Shown here: piece after piece, positions 42,862-52,411 of the stretch
Position numbering within the stretch: the stretch's first letter is position 1
Layout: every line of letters begins with the position of its first letter
Assembly (NCBI RefSeq): GCF_000242455.2
Contig: NC_019892.1
Span: 4,836,001 to 4,900,000 of the forward strand
Reading direction: 5' to 3'
DNA: 64,000 nt
Source: Singulisphaera acidiphila DSM 18658
GTDB lineage: Bacteria > Planctomycetota > Planctomycetia > Isosphaerales > Isosphaeraceae
The notes under the pieces: generated by a model
The model's database searches: none
Told to the model about the DNA's origin: nothing
The model's input: the letters and a program-made list of their open reading frames with translations, nothing else
Translations under genes and position numbers: made by a program

Positions 42862-43926
42862 TTAGGCGAGACCAGCCGACTTGAAGAGGTCGCGGTGGTC
42901 TCGTACCCATTGCAGCAACCGGTCGATTCCCTCGGCGGTTGAGATTTGGGGGGACCAGTCGAGTAGCCGCTTCGCCTTGCGGATGTCGGCGACGAAGACG
43001 CGCTGATCGCCGGGCCGCCAGTCGGCGAAACCGGGGTGGAGCGGGCGACCCACCGCTCGCTCGATCGCCGCGACCAGTTCGAGAAGGCTGAGTGTGTTGG
43101 TGGGGCCGCCGCCCACGTTGAACACTTCCCCTTGGGCGGTCTCGATGCGCTCCCAGGCGCGTTGGTAGAGGGCGATCAAGTCGTCCACCCAGAGGGCGTC
43201 GCGGATCTGCCGGCCGTCGCCGAAGATGGTGAACGGCTTGCCCAGGGTCGCCGCGATCGAGAACCAGGCGATCCATCCCTGGTCTTCGATGCCGAACTGG
43301 CGCGTACCGTAGATGCACGACTGGCGGAACACGACGGTTTTCAGGCCGTAGATCCGTGCGTAGTCCCGGACGTACTGGTCGCCGGCCCCCTTGGAGCAGC
43401 CGTAAGGGCTGTGGAAGTCGAGCCGTTCGTCCTCGTCGACGCCGAGGGGGCGATCGGCGTAGGCGTAGCGGCCGTCGCGCTGGATGACCTCGACGTGTTC
43501 GAGGTTGCCGTACACCTTGTTGGTGGAACTGTAAAAGACGGCGGGCCGTCCCTGGGCGGCGGTCCGCACGGCCTCGAGGACGTTGAACGTGCCCAGAGCG
43601 TTGGCCTCGAAGTCCGCGCGGGGGTCGGCCACGCTGGTGGTGACGGCCACTTGGGCGGCCAGGTGGAGGACGACGTCGGCATCGGCGTGCTGCGCGAGGA
43701 CATCGTTCATCGCCGAGGCGTCGCGGAGATCGGCCTGGATGAGTTGGTCGACCCCTTGCGTTCGGAGCCAGGCCAGGTTCGCGTCGGTTCCCCGCCGCGA
43801 TAGATTGTCGACGAGGATCACGTGATGCCCCGCCGCGCGCAACCGCGCTGCAGCGTGGCAGCCGATGAATCCGGCCCCTCCGGTGATCACCCACTTGCCT
43901 TGGTCGATCGGGGTCTTCGTCGACAT
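42862..43926 (-). CDS. CDP-paratose 2-epimerase-like SDR
   Basis: This 354-residue extended SDR has VITGGAGFIGCHAAARL and VDNLSRRGTDANLAWLRTQG, HLAAQVAVTTSVADPRADFEANALGTFNVLEA, and SSTNKVYGNLE, a TNKVYG variant typical of CDP-tyvelose/paratose 2-epimerases. Tyr and Lys appear in SPYGCSKGAGDQYVRDYARIYGL, then RQSCIYGTRQFGIEDQGWIAWF and FGDGRQIRDALWVDDLI. The known enzyme (RfbE/TyvE) converts CDP-paratose to CDP-tyvelose, 3,6-dideoxy sugars of O-antigens. No other CDP-dideoxyhexose genes are present in this window, so the substrate could differ. It is the last gene before the main exopolysaccharide locus and reads away from it. Confidence 0.85.
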   Translation of the reverse strand: MSTKTPIDQGKWVITGGAGFIGCHAAARLRAAGHHVILVDNLSRRGTDANLAWLRTQGVDQLIQADLRDASAMNDVLAQHADADVVLHLAAQVAVTTSVADPRADFEANALGTFNVLEAVRTAAQGRPAVFYSSTNKVYGNLEHVEVIQRDGRYAYADRPLGVDEDERLDFHSPYGCSKGAGDQYVRDYARIYGLKTVVFRQSCIYGTRQFGIEDQGWIAWFSIAATLGKPFTIFGDGRQIRDALWVDDLIALYQRAWERIETAQGEVFNVGGGPTNTLSLLELVAAIERAVGRPLHPGFADWRPGDQRVFVADIRKAKRLLDWSPQISTAEGIDRLLQWVRDHRDLFKSAGLA

Positions 43927-45060
43927 GGAGTCATCCCTTGGGCGAGACGTGGACGGTCGACTTTGGCCGGTTACGGCCTCGCTCGCCCTCCTCCGTCTCC
44001 ATCTGGATTGGCAGGGCGGTGGAATCCTCCACCGCCGGCGTCGGAATTCGCTCTCAATCTACCATAACGTCGCGATCCTCGGACCGGCCAGTTCGGTCGG
44101 CTCCCGTCCGCGCCGAGGTTGCGGGACGGACCGTCGGCGACTTCCCCATTTTTGAGTCGACCACGGCCTGAGATTCGCAAGTGACCGACACGGCCAAATG
44201 TGCTGGAAGTCGGCGATTCGTGGTGAGTGGTCCATCCTTAAGTTTTGAGAAAGATTCCGACCGCCCGGGCGCGGCCCGGTCCAGCTTTCGGAGAGGGGAT
44301 CAGTGTGCGCCTGATAGTAACCCATTTCGCAGGAAAATCGACCACCTTGGGGATCAACTGGGATGACTTGGATGCTGGCAACGATTGGTGGAACTGGAAT
44401 GTTTTGGCGGATTTCGTGCAAAAAGTTCTTGATTGAGTTTGATTTGGCGGTTTTACTCTTTGTTAACGCCTTTCTTCGGTTCTTGGTGATGTCGGTCAGT
44501 TGTCCTGTCGAATATTAAACAAGGAGGATCCTGTGACTGTCTGGTACTTTACGAACTTCAGGCTGTATTTTTGGTGGCTCCTTGACAAGGGGGCTCGAAG
44601 CTATCATGTTATTCGCTTGGGTGCGTGAATGTGGGCATTGCATTGCGTGCGAAACCGTGCGGGCCCGTCGCCTCTCAAAACTGCTCGGAACATTTGAATT
44701 CATTAGTGCGCGAAATCGAAGAGTTTGTACTCCGAGCGAGGCAACCCGGACTATTCTAGAGTGACGGTGGTTGTTCTTGAGTCGCACGTAGAAGTGGCGA
44801 TTCCGCTTTTCGCATGAAGATCAACCAGGATCCAACACGACCATCTGGATCGACATGGCTCGGTATCCAGTTGGGATGCGACGGTGAAGTCGAGAACGGC
44901 TTGCGGAGCCGATTGAAGTCTCTGCGGCAAGGCCGGCTCTGATCCTGATGTCCAACTCTTCCACGCCCTTTGTTTGAGTTGGGATGGCCGCCTTGAGGCG
45001 GTCGCTGTGAACTGATCGAGTCCATCAGATCACGCAAACCACGACGAGGAACGTTGTTCC
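43927..45060. other. Gene-free 1.1-kb divergent region upstream of the EPS locus
   Basis: No gene is supported; frames near 44059-44436 and 44515-45076 show no family pattern or ribosome-binding site. As the genes on both sides read outward, this is the expected site of the exopolysaccharide promoter and perhaps of regulator binding. GC content falls in the 44410-44780 part. No riboswitch or repeat was recognised. Confidence 0.5.
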
Positions 45061-47157
45061 ATGGTCCCGACGTCACTCCCTCATTCGGCTTCCTCTGTCA
45101 AGTCTTCGAAGTCGGACCAGGCTTCCGAGGTTGGTTCGGGTTCCGATTCCGAAGCGGCGATCGGAGCTCAGGGGTTCCCGCGCGAAGCGGATCCCGATGC
45201 GAGGAGTGGTACGGTTTGGCACCGATTCGCTCACCTCTTACACGTCGTTCTTCGTCATCGGGTTCCGATTCTCATTCTGTTTCATATCCTCGCCTTCGCG
45301 GGGATTTATTTGCTGAGCTATCTCATCCGCTTCGACGGGAACATTCCCGCTTCGGCGACGGCGCTGGCGTGGAAGACGCTTCCGCTGGTCGTCGCTTTGA
45401 AGCTGGCCGTTTTCTTGGTGATGGGCAGCCATCGGGGCTGGTGGCAATATGCGTCGTTCGCCGACTTGATCGCCCTTTTCGAGGCGGCGACCTTCGGGAT
45501 GATCGCGATCCTCGTCACCGACATGATCTTCTGGTCAGGATTTCAGATTCCTCGGTCGATCATCGTGTTGGACTGGGCGGGAACCCTGCTGATCGTGGGG
45601 GGGATTCGAGGTAGTACACGGCTCTTTCGCGAGCGCTACTACCCGATGCTGTCGACGCAGCGTGCCAAGCGCGTCCTGGTTGTGGGGGCGAGTGAATCGG
45701 GAGTGGCCCTCGCCCGGGCGATCCAGAGCCAGGCCAGTTTAGGGATGCAGGTCGTCGGCTTCATTGATGCCGACCCCAATCTGACCGGGAGAAAACTGGC
45801 CGGGATCAAGGTGGTCGGGAGAACGGAGAAGGTGGGTCTGCTGGCCGCCCGTTTTAAGGCGGGGACGGTCCTGGTTCCGACGCCCACGGCCTCGATCGCC
45901 GAGCTTCGCGCCTTGATCGCGGACTGCAACTCGGCCGGATTGAAGATTCAGGTGGTCCCTGGCTTTCATGCCTTGCTGGACGGCAGCCTGTCGATCCGCC
46001 CGCGCGACGTTGATATTCATGACCTGCTCTGCCGCGAGCCGGTCCAGCTCGACGGCGAGTCGATCGGCCGCTTGATTCGCGGCCGGGTGGTTCTGGTCAC
46101 CGGCGCAGCCGGCAGCATTGGCTCGGAGATTTGCCGCCAGGCCTTGGCCTTCCGGCCCGAGCGGCTCGTCATGCTCGACCACCACGAGAACGGCCTCTTC
46201 TTCCTCGAACGCGAGCTTGCTCCGCTCGCCGCCGGTTCCGGCACCGAGATCGTGATTCGGGTGGCCGATATCACGGACGCCCACCGGGTTCGCACCCAGT
46301 TCGAACGCTATCGGCCGGCCCTCGTCTTTCATGCAGCCGCACATAAGCATGTGCCGATGATGGAGGCCAACCCGGGCGAAGCCGTCAAGAACAACACGTT
46401 CGGGACCCGGACCGTGGCTGACGAAGCCGTGCGTGCGGGGGTCGAGGCGTTTGTGATGATCTCGACCGATAAGGCGGTTAACCCGACCAGTGTCATGGGG
46501 GCCACCAAACGGCTCGCCGAGATGTATGTTCAATCCCTCTCGACGGGGAGCACCACCCGTCTGGTCACCGTTCGCTTCGGGAACGTGCTCGGATCGAATG
46601 GGAGTGTGATTCCGGTTTTCAAGCAACAGATTGCTCGCGGTGGCCCCGTGACGGTCACACACCCGGCGATGACCCGTTACTTCATGACGATCAGCGAGGC
46701 GACCCAACTCGTCCTCCAGGCGGCCGCGCTGGGACGCGGTGGAGAAATCTTCGTCCTCGATATGGGGGAGCCGGTCCGGGTCCACGACCTGGCCCGCGAC
46801 CTGATCCGGCTCTCCGGGCTTCGCGAAGGGCAGGATATCGAGATTGCCTTCAGCGGACTGCGGCCGGGCGAGAAGCTCTATGAGGAACTCTACGAGGAAG
46901 CGGAGACCCGGTTGGCGACTCCACACCCGAAGATCTTCTCCGCGCAACATCGACCGTGTTCGCCCGATCGTCTCAAAGGGCAGTTCGAATCGCTGGCCCG
47001 CGCGGTGGTCGGGTCGAGCGACGACGTGATCACACTGTTGAAACAGCTCGTGCCGGGCTACGGGACTTCCCCTCGGGTCGAACTTCGCGTGCCCGATCCC
47101 GAACCGGCCCACTCCCGCCGGTCGCAGGATCACGAGGTGGCTTCGGTCGGGGTCTGA
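45061..47157 (+). CDS. UDP-GlcNAc 4,6-dehydratase, membrane-bound CapD/WbpM type
   Basis: This 698-residue protein starts nine bases after GAGGAA. A Ser-rich N-terminus (about 40 residues) precedes four transmembrane helices (about 65-175) typical of WbpM/PglF/CapD. A CoA-binding-like Rossmann domain follows (RVLVVGASESGVALARAI, about 200-325), then the catalytic SDR domain: VLVTGAAGSIGSEICRQALAFRPERLVMLDHHENGLF, FHAAAHKHVPMMEANPGEAVKNN, ISTDKAVNPTSVMGATKRLAE and FGNVLGSNGSVIPVFKQQI, ending FSGLRPGEKLYEELY. The enzyme makes UDP-4-keto-6-deoxy-GlcNAc (or its epimer), entry to QuiNAc, bacillosamine or FucNAc-type sugars. It is the first gene of the main locus. Its N-terminal Ser/Asp-rich extension is longer than usual. 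Confidence 0.93.
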   Translation: MVPTSLPHSASSVKSSKSDQASEVGSGSDSEAAIGAQGFPREADPDARSGTVWHRFAHLLHVVLRHRVPILILFHILAFAGIYLLSYLIRFDGNIPASATALAWKTLPLVVALKLAVFLVMGSHRGWWQYASFADLIALFEAATFGMIAILVTDMIFWSGFQIPRSIIVLDWAGTLLIVGGIRGSTRLFRERYYPMLSTQRAKRVLVVGASESGVALARAIQSQASLGMQVVGFIDADPNLTGRKLAGIKVVGRTEKVGLLAARFKAGTVLVPTPTASIAELRALIADCNSAGLKIQVVPGFHALLDGSLSIRPRDVDIHDLLCREPVQLDGESIGRLIRGRVVLVTGAAGSIGSEICRQALAFRPERLVMLDHHENGLFFLERELAPLAAGSGTEIVIRVADITDAHRVRTQFERYRPALVFHAAAHKHVPMMEANPGEAVKNNTFGTRTVADEAVRAGVEAFVMISTDKAVNPTSVMGATKRLAEMYVQSLSTGSTTRLVTVRFGNVLGSNGSVIPVFKQQIARGGPVTVTHPAMTRYFMTISEATQLVLQAAALGRGGEIFVLDMGEPVRVHDLARDLIRLSGLREGQDIEIAFSGLRPGEKLYEELYEEAETRLATPHPKIFSAQHRPCSPDRLKGQFESLARAVVGSSDDVITLLKQLVPGYGTSPRVELRVPDPEPAHSRRSQDHEVASVGV

Positions 47158-47485
47158 GACATTGGCCCCAGGGATCCGTGGCACCGTGGGGAGATGAATT
47201 CGTATTCTTGACCAAATTGCGGCGGATTGCCTAGGATATCACTCATTGTTGCTGAGTTGAGCGGAGAGAAGACGGTTTTTCTCCGATAACAAATCCTACA
47301 ACGGATGTTGCGCCTGGCCTGACATCGAAACGGCAACCTAGACGATTCCGCCTGTCGTTCATCATAACAGTCGCGGAATCCGAAGGGGCGAACTCCTTCA
47401 TGATTTCAACATAATTACAGGGCATGGACGCGTGGCACTTGATTCGCGGGATCAATGCGAATCGAAGGATTAATGGGGACTGTCC
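47158..47485. other. Gap before the Wzc-like kinase gene
   Basis: This 328-base gap is slightly AT-richer than the flanks and has no supported gene. A short CGGAGA/TCTCCG hairpin near 47260 might terminate the dehydratase transcript, and a separate promoter for the kinase gene is possible. Confidence 0.4.
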
Positions 47486-50248
47486 ATGGCAAACCAACAA
47501 TCCATTACGGGCTCCGTTTCGGAAGGTTATCCGTCGAGGACACTCCAGAACGATCTCATCGCCTTGTGGGAGGTCATGAAGCGAGGTTGGAAGCTGGTCA
47601 TCTTTGGCTTGTTGGTTTGCTTGACCCTCGCCTCGATTTACCTTGCGAAGACGAAACGCGCCTACCAGGCTTCGACCAGCCTGCTCGTGATTCAGCACGG
47701 CGGACGCCCGCTCAATGTCACCGCCTACACCGACCCGAATCGGATCAACGAGGGAAGTGAAGATCCGGTCCCGACTCACATGGTGCTGATTCGGAGCCCG
47801 CTGGTGATCCAGACGGCCGTCGAGTCGCTCGGCCCGAAGAAGACCCCGTCCCTGGCGCTTGCGACCAACCCGCTCGAAGCGGTGCGCGGCAGCCTGAAGG
47901 TCACGCGGCCCGATCGACTGACGAAGATCATCGTCGTGCAGTATCAGTCGGCCTCGCCTCAAGAGTCGCTCGACATGATCCGCGCGGTGGTGGCGAGCTA
48001 TAAGAAACTGCTGGAAACCAACTATCAGAAGAACAATCAAGAAGTGATTACCCTGGTCAGCCGTGCACGTGATGAGCTGAAGTCGGAGCTCGACACGCTC
48101 CAGGACGAATATCACAAGTTCCGGAAGAACAACCCTGGTCTTGCCATCGGTGCCAACGGGCAGACGCTAATGATGCGCAAGCTCGAGCAGTGGAGCCAGG
48201 GAATCAATAACACGACGGACTTGATGATTCAGCTCAAGACCCAGCTCGAGCTGATTAAGAAGATGGAGAGCAGCGGGTCGCAAGGGAATGCGATCGCCCT
48301 GGCGTTGAACCAGTTCCCGACCGTGAGCAGCAACGGCGCCGGGCATCTCACGCAAGGCATGACGGGGGCGGCCATCGGGACGTCCGGTACCGGTTCCTAC
48401 GAGCAGCTTCAAAAGGAGCTTGCCGACGTCAAGCTGAAGCGGGCGATGACCCAACGCCTGGTCGAGAATCTCAAGGGGGCCCGCCCGAACGCGGAGGGGA
48501 AGGTCACCGAGGATCACGTGGCCGGCTCGTTCAAGCTCGACCCCTACGTGGCGGAACTCTACCGTGATTTGAAGCGGGCCCAGGTCCGCTACAACACCGC
48601 CAAGCGCGCCACCCGGAATACCAACGACCCCTCGCTCCAGTACGCCCGGGATCGCAAAGAGGAAATTGAATCGGAGATCGAGGACCTCTGGCGTCAACGG
48701 CGCCCGCTCCTCCTCCGGCAGTTGTCGCGCGAGATGGCCGACGAAGGGGATCAGGCGATCCAGAAAGCCGAGGCGGAACTCACTTCGCTCGAGGCCGAAG
48801 AAAACTCGCTCTATGAAACCTTGAAAGAATCGAAAGAGAAGGCGATCGCCAGTCTGCGGGAGAAGCACGAAAACCTGACCAAGACGCTTGGCCCTAATTC
48901 GCCCGAGACGATTCAGGCCAAGGCGGACGTCGATCAGGCGACCGAGCAGTTGGGTGGACTCGGCAAGGACGTGCTCCAGAGCGAACTGCGCGACCGGATG
49001 ACCTCGATCGAACACAGCCTCAAATCGATTGGGACGATGCGCGAGGAGTACGAGATCAAGTTCAAGGACGACCTCGTCAGCGCCAAGCAGTCGGAGTTGG
49101 AGCGGCTCGAAGAGGAGCGGCTGCACGGTAACCTGGAACGGCAGAAGGCCCTCTACAACACGGTTCTGGATCAGCTCAAGCAAGCGCAGTTGGTCAGCGA
49201 CTACAGCAGCATCAGTTGCCAGGTGGTCGATCCGCCCAGCGCCTTGCCCTCCCCCGTGCAACCGCGCGTCAGGATGACCTTGGCCTTGGGCCTGATGGGC
49301 GGCCTCTTGCTGGGAATGGGCCTTGCGTTGCTGGTCGATCGGCTCGATCCGCGGATTCGCACGCTCGACGAAGTGCGGAAGGTGCTCAATTTCGCCCTGA
49401 TCGGCACGATTCCGAAGTTGCGTTCCGACCAGATTTCGCTCATGGGGGAAATCGGCCTGGTCAGCCATGCTATGCCGCGATCGGTCTGGGCCGAAGCCTA
49501 CCGCTCGGTCCGAACGAGCCTCGAGTTCCTCCGGCGGAGCCGCCAGGTTCAGGTCATCCTGGTCACCAGCTCCCACAGCGGCGACGGCAAGACGACCACC
49601 GCGAGCAACCTCGCCATCAGCTTTGCCATGGCGGGAAGACGCGTCTTGCTTGTCGACGCCGATCTCCGGAAGCCGTCTCAGCACAAGATTTTCGGTCTGA
49701 AGGCGGATCAAGGGCTGAGCCACGTCCTCCGCCGCTTGCTGCCGCTCTCACGGGTGGTCCAGCAGACCCAGACCGAGAATCTCGACTTCATTGCATCCGG
49801 GCCTGAGGTCGACAACCCGGCGGAGCTGCTCGCCTCGGCGACCTTCACCGACTTCGTGTCCGAGATCCGCAACATTTACGACATGGTCGTCTTCGACTCT
49901 TCGCCTCTGCTGGCGGTCACGGATCCCTCGATCCTGAGCGCCATGGTCGACGGCGTGGTCCTCGTGGTTCGCCCCGAAGCCACGAAACGCCATGACGCGG
50001 AGCGGACGGTCGAACTGCTCAAGACCATGGAAAGCCCGGTTCTCGGGTTCATCGTCAACGGCATGGATCGCCAGGGCACCGGGAGCTACGGCCAAGGTTA
50101 CGGCTATGGCCAAGGCTACGGTTACGGTTACGGGACCTATGGCCGGGACGAGGTCAGCCCGATCGTGTCGGATGGCAAGGAGATCGCCGCTTTCGGGCCC
50201 CCCTCCAAGCCGACCAATGGTCTGCCACAGGGCATTCTTAAAGACTGA
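47486..50248 (+). CDS. Polysaccharide co-polymerase with BY-kinase domain (Wzc-like)
   Basis: This encodes 920 residues. A Wzz domain flanks two transmembrane helices (about 35-56 and 593-615), with a very long coiled-coil periplasmic region between them (about 180-560, including EESLYETLKESKEKA-like heptads). The cytoplasmic BY-kinase has Walker A SHSGDGKTTTASNLA (near 695), Walker A' RVLLVDADLRKPSQH and Walker B DMVVFDSSPLLAVTD. The C-terminus has a Gly/Tyr-rich cluster (GSYGQGYGYGQGYGYGYGTYG) that should be the autophosphorylation site. It sets polysaccharide chain length and coordinates Wzy-dependent export; phosphatase and OPX partners are not in the window. It lies between the dehydratase and the dehydrogenase genes on the same strand. 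Confidence 0.93.
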   Translation: MANQQSITGSVSEGYPSRTLQNDLIALWEVMKRGWKLVIFGLLVCLTLASIYLAKTKRAYQASTSLLVIQHGGRPLNVTAYTDPNRINEGSEDPVPTHMVLIRSPLVIQTAVESLGPKKTPSLALATNPLEAVRGSLKVTRPDRLTKIIVVQYQSASPQESLDMIRAVVASYKKLLETNYQKNNQEVITLVSRARDELKSELDTLQDEYHKFRKNNPGLAIGANGQTLMMRKLEQWSQGINNTTDLMIQLKTQLELIKKMESSGSQGNAIALALNQFPTVSSNGAGHLTQGMTGAAIGTSGTGSYEQLQKELADVKLKRAMTQRLVENLKGARPNAEGKVTEDHVAGSFKLDPYVAELYRDLKRAQVRYNTAKRATRNTNDPSLQYARDRKEEIESEIEDLWRQRRPLLLRQLSREMADEGDQAIQKAEAELTSLEAEENSLYETLKESKEKAIASLREKHENLTKTLGPNSPETIQAKADVDQATEQLGGLGKDVLQSELRDRMTSIEHSLKSIGTMREEYEIKFKDDLVSAKQSELERLEEERLHGNLERQKALYNTVLDQLKQAQLVSDYSSISCQVVDPPSALPSPVQPRVRMTLALGLMGGLLLGMGLALLVDRLDPRIRTLDEVRKVLNFALIGTIPKLRSDQISLMGEIGLVSHAMPRSVWAEAYRSVRTSLEFLRRSRQVQVILVTSSHSGDGKTTTASNLAISFAMAGRRVLLVDADLRKPSQHKIFGLKADQGLSHVLRRLLPLSRVVQQTQTENLDFIASGPEVDNPAELLASATFTDFVSEIRNIYDMVVFDSSPLLAVTDPSILSAMVDGVVLVVRPEATKRHDAERTVELLKTMESPVLGFIVNGMDRQGTGSYGQGYGYGQGYGYGYGTYGRDEVSPIVSDGKEIAAFGPPSKPTNGLPQGILKD

Positions 50249-50270
50249 ACCCAAGGTGTAGTGGATTTCT

Positions 50271-51620
50271 ATGCAAACTCACGGTGCGGATTCGAACTTC
50301 GCTCGGTCACTCGCTCGCTCCATCGAAGGTCGTTCGGCTCGGATCGGTGTCATCGGCCTGGGCTACGTCGGTCTGCCGCTCGTCGAATTGTTCGCGGGCT
50401 GTGGGTTTCCGGTGCTCGGACTCGATATCGACTCGTCCAAGGTCGAGCGCCTTCAGGCGGGTGAGAGTTACATTGGACACATCTCCAGCGAACGCGTTCG
50501 GACCTTGCGCGACGGCGGTCGCTTCGAGGCGACGTCCGACTTCTCGCGGCTGACCGAGGTCGACGCGATCTTGATCTGCGTCCCGACTCCGCTGGGCAAG
50601 CACCGCGAGCCTGACCTCACGGCCGTGGTCGAGACGGGCCGGTCGATCGGCCGGCACCTTCGCCCCGGACAGCTCGTGATCCTTGAGAGCACAACCTACC
50701 CCGGCACCACCCGCGACGTCCTGAAGCCTGAGCTGGAAGCGGGCGGACTGGTGGCCGGTCGCGACTTCTTCCTGGCCTACAGCCCCGAACGTGAAGATCC
50801 GGGCAATCCCAGCTTCTCGGCCGGGACCATTCCCAAGGTCGTCGGCGGCTTCGAAGAAACGAGCGGCAAGCTGGCCCAGGCGCTCTATGGCGCGGTGGTG
50901 CCGCAGGTGGTGCCGGTCACTTCCTGCGAGGTTGCCGAAGCCTGCAAGATCCTCGAGAACACGTATCGCTCGGTGAACATCGCTCTGATCAACGAGCTCA
51001 AGATTGTTTTCGAGCGGATGGGCATCGACGTCTGGGAGGTGATCGACGCTGCCAAGACCAAGCCGTTCGGCTTCCAAGCGTTCTACCCGGGACCCGGCCT
51101 AGGGGGGCATTGCATTCCGATCGACCCCTTCTACCTGACGTGGGTGGCCTACACCTACGGCGTCCACACCCGCTTCATCGAGCTGGCCGGCGAGATCAAC
51201 ACGTCGATGCCGCATCACGTCATCGACCGGATCCGCGCGGCTCTGAACGAGGACGGCAAGGCGCTCAAGGGAAGCAAGGTCCTGGTGCTGGGCGCTGCGT
51301 ACAAACCGAATGTGGACGACTGCCGTGAAAGTCCGGCAATCGAGTTGATGGAACTGCTGGAGAAGGGACATGCGATCGTCGCTTACAGCGACCCGCACGT
51401 CCCGTCATTGCCGCCGATGCGCGAGCATGAGATCCGCCTAGATAGTACGCCGCTGACTCGTGAGACGCTCGAGGCCCAGGATTGCGTCTTGATTGCAACG
51501 AATCATAATCTGTTCGATTGGCCCTTGATTGCCAAGCATGCCCGCCTTGTGGTCGACACCCGAGGAGCGCTGCGCGGCGTGCCCAAGGAAGAGTGCCGGG
51601 CCGTCGTCGTCACGGCCTGA
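50271..51620 (+). CDS. UDP-N-acetyl-hexosamine 6-dehydrogenase (WbpA/WecC-like)
   Basis: This 449-residue nucleotide-sugar dehydrogenase starts 22 bases after the kinase stop. Motifs: IGVIGLGYVGLPLVELFAGCGFPVLGLDID (NAD site), ILICVPTPLGKHREPDLTAV, LVILESTTYPGTTRDVLKPEL, AYSPEREDPGN, KILENTYRSVNIALINELK, and PGPGLGGHCIPIDPFYL with the catalytic Cys in GGHC. The C-terminal domain has KVLVLGAAYKPNVDDCRESPAIELMELL. ERLQAGESYIGHI and REDPGN fit enzymes acting on UDP-GlcNAc (WbpA) or UDP-ManNAc (WecC) rather than UDP-glucose. It makes UDP-GlcNAcA or UDP-ManNAcA; the WecB-like epimerase at 22882 would provide UDP-ManNAc. Confidence 0.93.
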   Translation: MQTHGADSNFARSLARSIEGRSARIGVIGLGYVGLPLVELFAGCGFPVLGLDIDSSKVERLQAGESYIGHISSERVRTLRDGGRFEATSDFSRLTEVDAILICVPTPLGKHREPDLTAVVETGRSIGRHLRPGQLVILESTTYPGTTRDVLKPELEAGGLVAGRDFFLAYSPEREDPGNPSFSAGTIPKVVGGFEETSGKLAQALYGAVVPQVVPVTSCEVAEACKILENTYRSVNIALINELKIVFERMGIDVWEVIDAAKTKPFGFQAFYPGPGLGGHCIPIDPFYLTWVAYTYGVHTRFIELAGEINTSMPHHVIDRIRAALNEDGKALKGSKVLVLGAAYKPNVDDCRESPAIELMELLEKGHAIVAYSDPHVPSLPPMREHEIRLDSTPLTRETLEAQDCVLIATNHNLFDWPLIAKHARLVVDTRGALRGVPKEECRAVVVTA

Positions 51621-52078
51621 GAACGGGTGCACGCATGCTACAGCGAATTGAACTGCATCCTTGATGATGTCGATCATTCTCCGAGTCACGATCGCCGCCG
51701 CCAGGGGATGATCGTGACTCAGAGATCTGCCGAGTTTTTTTGGCTCTCCACCATGCCTAATTCGATCGCCGTCCGAGAGAGCGCTCCTTTCTCGGACGGT
51801 GCGCAATTGGAAGTCCTCCACTCGACTTGGCCGGTTGTTGATCCGGAACCCGCCGGATGCAACCTACGGGCACGGAGTGCGCGCCGGATCCTGACTTTGA
51901 GATTTTAAGTTTGAAATCTTTAGTAGGATCATGTACTAAGGTTCTCAGGCAACGACTTCCGATTCCTGATACGCTTATTTTATCGCCCCAAAGGGGGGCG
52001 TCCGTTCCTTGCCGGGGGGTCGAAGCCCCCGGGGGAAGATTCGACGTCTTTTGTGTTTCTCGGCCATCTGCGTTTGAC
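51621..52078. other. Gap with degraded palindromic repeats
   Basis: No gene is supported. Around 51985-52040 lies a GCCCC/GGGGC-containing stretch and a CCGGGGG-GTCGAA-CCCCCGG-like hairpin, probably a degraded member of the repeat family that follows. Confidence 0.45.
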
Positions 52079-52348
52079 GGTCGCCCCTCCGGGGCTGCAA
52101 GAAATTCTGATTTGAGTTTATCTTGATTCCAGGGGCTTGCGCCTCTGGCTAGGAACGGTCGCCCCTTCGGGGCTGCGATGAACCCGCCTGGGTGTCACGG
52201 GATGAGAATCCGCTGACCCTCCGGGGCTGCAAAAAAAATCTGAATTGAGTTTGTCTTGATTCCAGGGGCTTGCGCCTCTGGCTTAGGAACGGTCGCCCCC
52301 TTCGGGGCTGTGATGAACCCGCCTGGGTGTCACGGGATGAGAATCCGT
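52079..52348. repeat. Two tandem copies of a ~135-base repeat with palindromic GGGGC cores
   Basis: Unit 1 (52079-52212) and unit 2 (52213-52348) share nearly all of their length. Each holds a CCCCTCCGGGGCTGC core, a CAGGGGCTTGCGCCTCTGGCT middle hairpin, a GTCGCCCC-TTC-GGGGCTG core and the end GTGTCACGGGATGAGAATCC. Differences are single bases and small A-tract changes, so duplication is recent. It ends 63 bases before the flippase start. Confidence 0.85.
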
Positions 52349-52411
52349 TGATTGTGATGACCTGTGGCCAACGCGGAGGGTCCGGTTCTGCACCGGCGAG
52401 GACCAACCGCC

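Noticed and set aside
32300..44400. Similar ACGATTGGTGG words near 32320 and 44375 as a possible shared operator
   Set aside because: The match is about a dozen bases with no palindrome and different surroundings; chance is sufficient.
45739..47184. A 481-residue minus-strand frame opposite the dehydratase gene
   Set aside because: Low-complexity composition typical of high-GC shadows; the plus strand carries a complete CapD/WbpM protein.
48167..49723. A 518-residue minus-strand frame opposite the Wzc-like gene
   Set aside because: No domain pattern; the plus-strand frame has intact Wzz and BY-kinase motifs, so this is an antisense shadow.
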